Source: Gadus chalcogrammus (lineage: Eukaryota; Chordata; Actinopteri; Gadiformes; Gadidae). From it: 64,000 nucleotides of DNA. The position numbers were made by a program, and so were the translations under genes. Positions 57,387 through 64,000 of the stretch are shown here, piece by piece. Numbering within the stretch: position 1 is the first letter of the stretch; every line of letters starts with the position of its first letter. The notes below the pieces were generated by a model. It had not been told where the DNA came from, searched no databases, and saw only the letters and a list, made by a program, of their open reading frames with translations. Where the stretch lies: positions 14,071,450-14,135,449 of the forward strand of contig NC_079414.1 in assembly GCF_026213295.1 (NCBI RefSeq), written 5' to 3'.

Positions 57387-57899
57387 TTTGTAACGGGGCG
57401 CAGAACCGCGCCTAGCAGACTTTAATGTTAACCGGTACGTCTTCCGTTATGATTAGCCTGATGAGTCTGTGTTGTTGTTGTTGTTGTCGCTTCAATTATC
57501 TACCCAGCAGGTTTGTGATATGACAGCAGCCGGGCAAGGCTTCTGAAAACACACTTCCTGTTTAGACTTTAGTACTACTTTTCAAAATTAAAGTCCTGCG
57601 TGTGTATTTGAAGGGGTGAAAAGAAGTGTAGTAAGGTAAGAATAATTAAAATGCCCTATTAACAGTGGTCCATATGCTACATATTACAGGCCAGTAAAAA
57701 TGTGCAAGCCTACTTTGTTTTCATGTTTTGATTTATGGAAAAAATGGAAACAAACATACTTTTACATTACATGTTATTTCCTATCCTGTAGCTAACATTC
57801 TTTTTGTATTTCCTTTTTTTGTCATCTTTATATGTTCTTTAACATCCCTTGCATATAGGCCTACATCTGAGTTTGATTTTATGCTTTTATCTTGATTGA

Positions 57900-57900
<1 letters not shown>

Positions 57901-57995
<95 letters not shown>
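57901..57995. repeat. (CA)n microsatellite
   Basis: About 47 CA units immediately before the hairpin at 58005. Confidence 0.98.
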
Positions 57996-57997
<2 letters not shown>

Positions 57998-58004
57998 ACA
58001 GGCA

Positions 58005-58056
58005 GCATATCGAGAGATGCAGCCTGCATCTCTCGATATGCTTTTTTTTTTTTTTT
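58005..58056. repeat. 18-bp perfect inverted repeat with 1-nt centre, followed by T15
   Basis: The left arm gcatatcgagagatgcag (58005-58022), a single C and the exact inverted arm (58024-58041) are followed at once by about 15 T. No tRNA or snRNA features surround it. Confidence 0.9.
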
Positions 58057-58514
58057 GCTATTTCTTAACACAGATGTTATGTAAGAATATCCAACGTTTT
58101 TAAACACCTTTTGAAACGACTATCTAAAATTGTAAAACCAATTATAATGTAACAGAGTCCTTACATTAGAATTTAATCAACCCTCGTCTGTGTCGTGCGT
58201 TTGGGCTCCCCTAACCACATGCAGTAACAATCTACAGTTTATGATGAGAAGGCTTTCTGCAACCATCATCCCCTCCATATATCTAATATAGACAAACATT
58301 AACCCAGCATGATAAAATCCAAGTTTTACAAACTGATGCCAAATGAAAACCTCTCAGCGAACGAAGGGGACACAAACACAACTAGCCTACTCAGAGAACA
58401 GGTGAATGACTGTAACTGTATTGCATGCTCAGTTTAGTGAAGATGTGAGGGTAACAAGGGCGATCTCTAGTGGTGGACTAAGGGACAGAACCGCTGAGGA
58501 CGTCAATCTTCACG

Positions 58515-58700
58515 AGAATAATAATAATAATAATAATAATACATTTTATTTATAATGCACTTTATATTCAAGAATCTCAAAGTGCTTCAGAGAAAAAAAT
58601 ACCAAAAAACTATTAAAAAAAGGGGGAACCTCAAAGAAAGTTTAGCTAAATGCTCTTTTAAAGAGATGGGTTTTGAGGTTCCGTTTAAAAAGAGTTCCGT
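58515..58700. repeat. interspersed repeat tail with (AAT)n
   Basis: (AAT)6 is followed by ACATTTTATTTATAATGCAC and CTCAAAGTGCTTCA-type sequence, a motif common at the ends of fish retroposons that finish in short tandem repeats. Family not assigned. Confidence 0.5.
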
Positions 58701-61154
58701 TTAAGAACCGCCAACACCGTTATCATCACTATTGTATTTTATTAGTGTTTAGATTGAGTATTGGAAAACAGCATGAGTGAAATATTGTAATATTATTTTT
58801 ATTATTATTATTATTATTATTATCAAAAAGCATCAGTATAATAGAAGCTTGGAACCAAGTACTTTAAATGGTAACTTTAGATGTCATTATAATGGTATAA
58901 CTGATATTGTACAACATACAAAAACATACAAAAACTAAATTTACCTCAAGCTACAATGTTGAGACATGTCTGACAGAGTGTCTGGAAATAAACGTAAAGA
59001 GAAACAGCTCCATTCAGACAATGACCTCATCGGTGCCAGCGGGCATTCTGTTGCCAGGGGCAACCCCAGGGGAGTATAGAATGGGTAAGGTAAATACCCA
59101 TTGCACACTAACGCTAATAATAGCCACATATGTTTGTTGCCAAATAAATGATGTCCCATTGGGCAAGGCCTCCATGTCGTCGATGTTTGCTTTGGTTAGC
59201 TCACACACCTGTCCAGCAGTTGGTCATCATCCATCTCCATCTACATCTATCTCCCTTTCTTTCCAGCTCTCTAATGTACACACACACACACACGCACACA
59301 CACACACACACACACACGCATGCACGCACGCACGCAAGCATGAACGCACACACAGTAGGTCGGTGTTATGCTTCATTTTTATCACGTCATACACAAACAC
59401 ATACAAAAAGATTTTCCTGTAACCCATAATCATCAAACAGTCAACACCACACACACACACACACACCCCGCAGAGCCCCACTTACGCGCCCTCCCTCCCA
59501 GTCCCAGCCCAGCCAGCTTTGAGTGCTGCCCAGTTCAGCTTATCTCTCCCTGGGCAGGCAGGACTGAGGACAAAGCCCCCCAGAAGGAGGTCTGCTCCCT
59601 GGACTCCAGCAGGGACTTTTTGTTCATAGCTGGGGCATGCAGAGGAACTCAGCTTTAGAGAAGGGAGCCCATTCCAGTTAGGCCGTAACACGATCCTGGG
59701 TCTTTCCTACAGGGTGTGCCCAGGGGCATCTCTGGTTTACCTGGGGGACCTGGCGGGGCTTGGTAAAGGTGAGGGTGGGGCCCTTGAAGAGAGAGTCACA
59801 TAGGCTGGGCGTGAGGAAAGGAGGCAGGGGAGGGGATAGGAATGAAGGCAGCTGGTGGGTGGGAGCGAAAGCGAAAGAAAGACAGAAAGAAAGAGAGGGA
59901 GAGGGATGGATGTAAGGTGAGACCGCTGAGAAAGAACAAATTAACAAAGATGGGGAATTGGGTCTGAGGTGAATTAATTATATCACTCTGTATCACTCTG
60001 TGTGTGTGTGTGTGTCTCTCTCTCTGTCTCTTCATCTCTCTCCATCTCGCTTCCTCTCTCCAATTCTCACACAAATTAATTCAAGTTGATTCTAAAGAGT
60101 TTTACTGGCGTGGAAATAAAAAAATGACATGGACAGCAGATTTTAAATTAAAAGAAAGGAAAGATGACAATGTCTATTTGAAAAAAAAGTGTGAAAGTGA
60201 GGTATGATGACCAAATCATCAAATAACGTAACATGAAAAAATCCCTTTGTCCCACTCTCTCTCTCTCCCTCTCTCTCTCTCTCTCTTTCCCCCTCCTTGA
60301 CACCGCTTCACAGGGGGTCTCAGTGGAAACACAGTGTGAAGGTGGTTTAGAAGTGTGTTCTATGGGATCAGGTGAGCAGGTAACCTCAACCCCTCTTACC
60401 TGTGTGGTCAAACTGCATTGACCTTTCTGAAGACCTTTCTCACTTCCAAAACGTACATGCATGTCTATTTGATGTTTTCCGTATTTTATCCTGACTGTTG
60501 TTTGTGTTTAATCGGATTCCCATAGGTATGCGCTGACTCCTCCCCCATACAGGTGAGGACCAATCCTCAACATGAACACGGACAGCTCCTCCTATCAGGA
60601 TGTCTACCTGTAAATGAGAGGCAGGGGAGTGTGGTTGGTCTCCCAGGTGACGGGTTGAAACTCCAGAGCCGGGATGGGAACCTGCAATTTCAGTAGCTAG
60701 AAAAATAGAAAAAAATCCTTGTGTGTGTGAATTTACCTGGAAACTAAGCTCTTTCTGATTCTCATTGCTCTAATCCTGAATCAGAATCTGCCCACAGTGC
60801 GCCTGAAGGCATACACCAGGACACCATGACACTGTGACCCCATACCGATATTAAATCTCTGAAAGGTCTTCTTTGAGTATAAAAATAGTCAAATACATGC
60901 CGGGGTTACCCTTGGATGGTTGTCTGTGTGACACATTCTCTTTTTGTATGCTTTTTTTTTCAATCACAAATCTTACTAAGCAGGCCTGTAGCACAAGTTA
61001 CTCAAGTTGGTCAGTGCGCATGTGCCAAGCAGCCTGCAGCTCACACACACACACACAGCACGTGCGAACGCACACATACACCGCACGCACGCACATACAC
61101 ACCGCATACACACACACACAGTCTATCAATATGTGATGTTCAAGAGAGTTAACA

Positions 61155-61740
61155 CACAAGTGCCCCGGCCCAAACAACATCTATGGCAATGTGTTAAAAT
61201 TCTGTGCTGAACAACTGTCCCCAGTTTTCACAGATATTTCCCAGTCCTCTCTTGATCAGTGCACTGTTCCACTTTTATGGAAAACATCAACTATTATCTG
61301 CATCCCCAAGATTCCTTAACCGACTCAGCACATACACTACCGCCCAGTAGCATTAACTTTATTGGTAATGAAATGCTTCGAAAGGAAGTGAAAAAATATA
61401 TTTAAGGATCATCTACTAGACCCTCCACAATTTGCTTATCAGTCCAGCAGTGGGGTTGATGATGCTATTTTAACTTTGCTGCATCTTGTTTACACACACC
61501 TGGAAGCGCCAAAAACACACATCAAAATTATATTCTTCTATTTCTCATCTGCATTCAAAACCATCCACCCTAATACCCTGGCTCAGAGGCTGCATGACGA
61601 CTTTGTACTGGATGGAGGCCTGATGCTCTGGCTCCTTGACTTCCTAAGTCAGATGGTCCACCAGGTGAAGCTGGGCTATTCTCTTTCTGATCAGATCATG
61701 ACTAATAGCGGCTCCCCGCAAGGGTGTTTGCTACCTATAA
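61155..61740 (+). mobile_element. non-LTR retrotransposon reverse-transcriptase fragment
   Basis: Plus-strand frames read CPGPNNIYGNVLKFCAEQL, PLLWKTSTIICIPKI, HYRPVAL, PQFAYQSSSGVDDAILTLL, FSSAF and GSPQGCLL. These are the usual order of RT blocks in fish LINEs of the Rex1/CR1/L2 kind. Stops and frame shifts occur after CIPKI and CFERK, the Asp before FSSAF is replaced by Tyr, and the catalytic ADD-type block is missing, so it is inactive. It may belong to the same broad family as the endonuclease fragment at 6395-7060. Confidence 0.75.
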
Positions 61741-62658
61741 CACACAAGTCAGGTGATCTTAAAGAGACAGCGTCCCTATAACACAGCACGAAAACATGTA
61801 AATAATTGGTGAATTATGTCTATAGAGTCCACCACAAGACTACTTTTTTGCTCATATGTAATATTGCTCTCTTCCTTGAGCCTCCCGAAATGTCTTTAGA
61901 CTTTGTTGCTCAAACTTAATATAACTCTCCTCCTTCAGCCTCCCGAAATGTCTTGCGTTATTGATATTTTCTCTCCCCCCTGCGTACTATTTTAGTTGTT
62001 TTATTTCTCTTATGTTTTGTGTGAATGCTATGTGGGACGATAGGCTACTGCTGCCTGTCTTGGCCAGGACACTTGAAGATATGTTTAATCTCAATGATGA
62101 TTATTATTTTAAACTAACCAATAGTAGAATAATAGTATGAGGAAATTGATTTGCATCCATAGTATACTACACTTTCCATTGAACAATCACCCCTGTTACC
62201 CATAAATTGACTCATTTTATAGTATAATCAGATGCTCACAATAGCTGCTTTCAGAAACATGTGTAAGTCCTGCTATTCTCCTGATGGGCCGTATGTGTGA
62301 CCGACATATCCTGACATGTGTACCCTGAAAATTTCCTGAATAATACTACCCCTGAGGTAGTATTTTCTCCGTAGGAAATGTAAATCAGATTATAAGTGAA
62401 TGAGGGGTAGAAAGTCTAGAGGTTGAGCGTGCGCAACAAACTCGCGGAAACTCTAGTTAATATAATATTCGGTTTTAACGAAAAGCTCATCCTAAAATAC
62501 TCATAACAATATTCATTGACTGATTAAGTATATTTATTGAATGCTTAATCCTCGCCTTTTCTTCTTTGTGCTTCAAAAGCTGATGACTTGTTGAGCTGTT
62601 CCAAGTTGACAGACTTGGTGGGCGGTTGTCAGCGGAAGGAACAGGGTGGGATTTGTGT

Positions 62659-62782
<124 letters not shown>

Positions 62783-63867
62783 ATGGTGAGGTGAACACAC
62801 TGACATCCAAAGCTAAGAGAACCGTTTGAATACAATCATTTATAAGGGTAGATGACAAATGGGGGTGAAACGGCATTTTTTCAAACAAGCTATACATTTC
62901 TTGAGAATTGTATGAATTTGTAATGTTCAAATGATGTAGTTTTTGAAAATGCTAGAGGTTAGCAGATTTCTTTTCATATGTCATTTATGAAGCTTTTCTC
63001 ACCGCTCCAGACAAAATATGTCCTGCGGTGTGACATGACATTAAAGTAAAATTCAAATATTTAAATATTATTGAAATATAAAATATAAATCAGGGATGTT
63101 TTATGTCTAAGAAGTATTCTTAAGGAATGATCATAACAATTCTGCATACGTATTTTTTCACAGCTGTTTTTGGATTATATTCCTTACTTGTGCCATCTTT
63201 TATCACTTGCTCTCATGGAAATATTGTGTAAAATGAGAAAAGATATTTGAAAAGTACAAAAAATACAAAAAAGTACAAAATAATGCCAAGGCATTTATAA
63301 GTTGCCCCAAACACCTCTGCTTTATTTAACTAATATTTACATTTGATGAATCATCAATGTTACTCACACCACATTTTCATTTTCACCTTCTAATAAAAAC
63401 AACACAAAACTAATTTTGCATTCAAAGTCATAATTTTAAACTAAAATACCATATCTATTATATATAGATATGGTTTGATGGGAAAATGCATTTAAATTAA
63501 CATTTATGCCTCATTACAAATAAATCATACGTCACGTCATCTGCCGTTAAACGTAGCCTACCACATAGGCTAAGCAATGAGCGTGCGTCAAGCCGTGCGC
63601 GTGTACATGTGTCATATAATTCCATAGAGGGGATAAATTCATCCAACTGACAACTGACATTTGAAGTCAACTGAATCGAAATGACATTCCTACCGCAGGT
63701 AGAAAATTGACGCCACTTTGATTTGTCGTCGCGAAGCAGGAAGATAAAGTTTGATCACAGAAAGAACAGATTAGGAAGTGGAGGATGTCATCGAAGCGCT
63801 CTGAGCGCGCGCCTCCATATCGTTCATAGACCGAAAAAAAGTTCCAATACTTGGGTTGTTTAGTAAC

Positions 63868-64000
63868 ATGTATGCGAGATGGAAACTTCTCATCTTCCCA
63901 GGTTTTGTGGTCACGTTTTTCGTAATCATCTACTTGGACGGTCAACTGCGATCGCGTCATCACAGAGGTCCGCTGCCGGGTCTGTTCCAGCGGTCCATCC
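63868..64000 (+). CDS. 5' end of a probable type II (signal-anchor) membrane protein, truncated by the window
   Basis: ATG at 63868 follows an in-frame stop at 63802-63804 and opens 44 codons to the window end. The protein begins MYARWKLL, then has a hydrophobic segment of about 17 residues (LIFPGFVVTFFVIIYLD), then a basic, Pro/Gly-containing stem (QLRSRHHRGPLPG). A short basic cytosolic tail, one membrane anchor and a polar stem is the layout of Golgi glycosyltransferases and sulfotransferases. That class is an inference; the catalytic domain is outside the window and I do not recognise the gene. Upstream 63560-63860 is GC/CpG-richer than its surroundings, as expected for a promoter. Confidence 0.55.
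   Translation, partial: MYARWKLLIFPGFVVTFFVIIYLDGQLRSRHHRGPLPGLFQRSI

Overview
The window is vertebrate nuclear DNA and almost certainly comes from a ray-finned fish. It holds four multi-exon protein genes with short introns, long (CA)n/(TG)n arrays, tRNA-derived SINE fragments, non-LTR retrotransposon remnants and small TIR elements of teleost type. The density of very long dinucleotide repeats resembles that known from gadiform (cod-like) genomes, but the species cannot be fixed from the sequence alone.

Layout: (1) 2578-12229, minus strand: nacc1, a BTB/POZ plus BEN transcriptional regulator, 7 coding exons, about 564 aa; 1-2577 is its 3' flank/UTR. (2) 12230-20225: intergenic, with SINE fragments, a (CA)65 array, two GC-richer patches that could hold 5' exons, and an AT palindrome zone. 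(3) 20238-35493, plus strand: trmt1, tRNA (guanine26-N2)-dimethyltransferase, 15 coding exons, about 682 aa, with one GC-AG intron; poly(A) signal at 35651. (4) 36229-48070, minus strand: man2b1, lysosomal alpha-mannosidase (GH38), 23 coding exons, about 991 aa, tail-to-tail with trmt1. (5) 50108-57386, minus strand: a RING/B-box/coiled-coil/PRY-SPRY TRIM E3 ligase, 8 coding exons, about 594 aa. (6) 57387-63867: repeat-rich intergenic DNA with a retrotransposon RT fragment and a perfect hairpin. (7) 63868-64000, plus strand: the first 44 codons of a probable type II membrane protein that runs off the window.

All exon junctions were placed by hand from splice consensus, reading-frame continuity and remembered similarity to the mammalian proteins. 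In all four genes the exon lengths add up to an intact frame. The genes do not form a functional pathway (transcription control, tRNA modification, glycan degradation, ubiquitination). What they share is position: NACC1, TRMT1 and MAN2B1 all lie on human 19p13, so part of the block appears conserved.

The most notable signals are: (a) transcript-sense (TG)n tracts touching or just upstream of many 3' splice sites in three genes; (b) a 49-50 bp tandem repeat whose first unit contains the man2b1 exon 7 splice donor; (c) two abutting TIR elements that split a 17-bp minisatellite in trmt1 intron 2; (d) a complete 309-bp hAT-like MITE with a perfect 8-bp target duplication; (e) a two-unit higher-order minisatellite next to the TRIM SPRY exon. 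I saw no clearly new molecular system; the window reads as an ordinary but very repeat-rich fish gene block.
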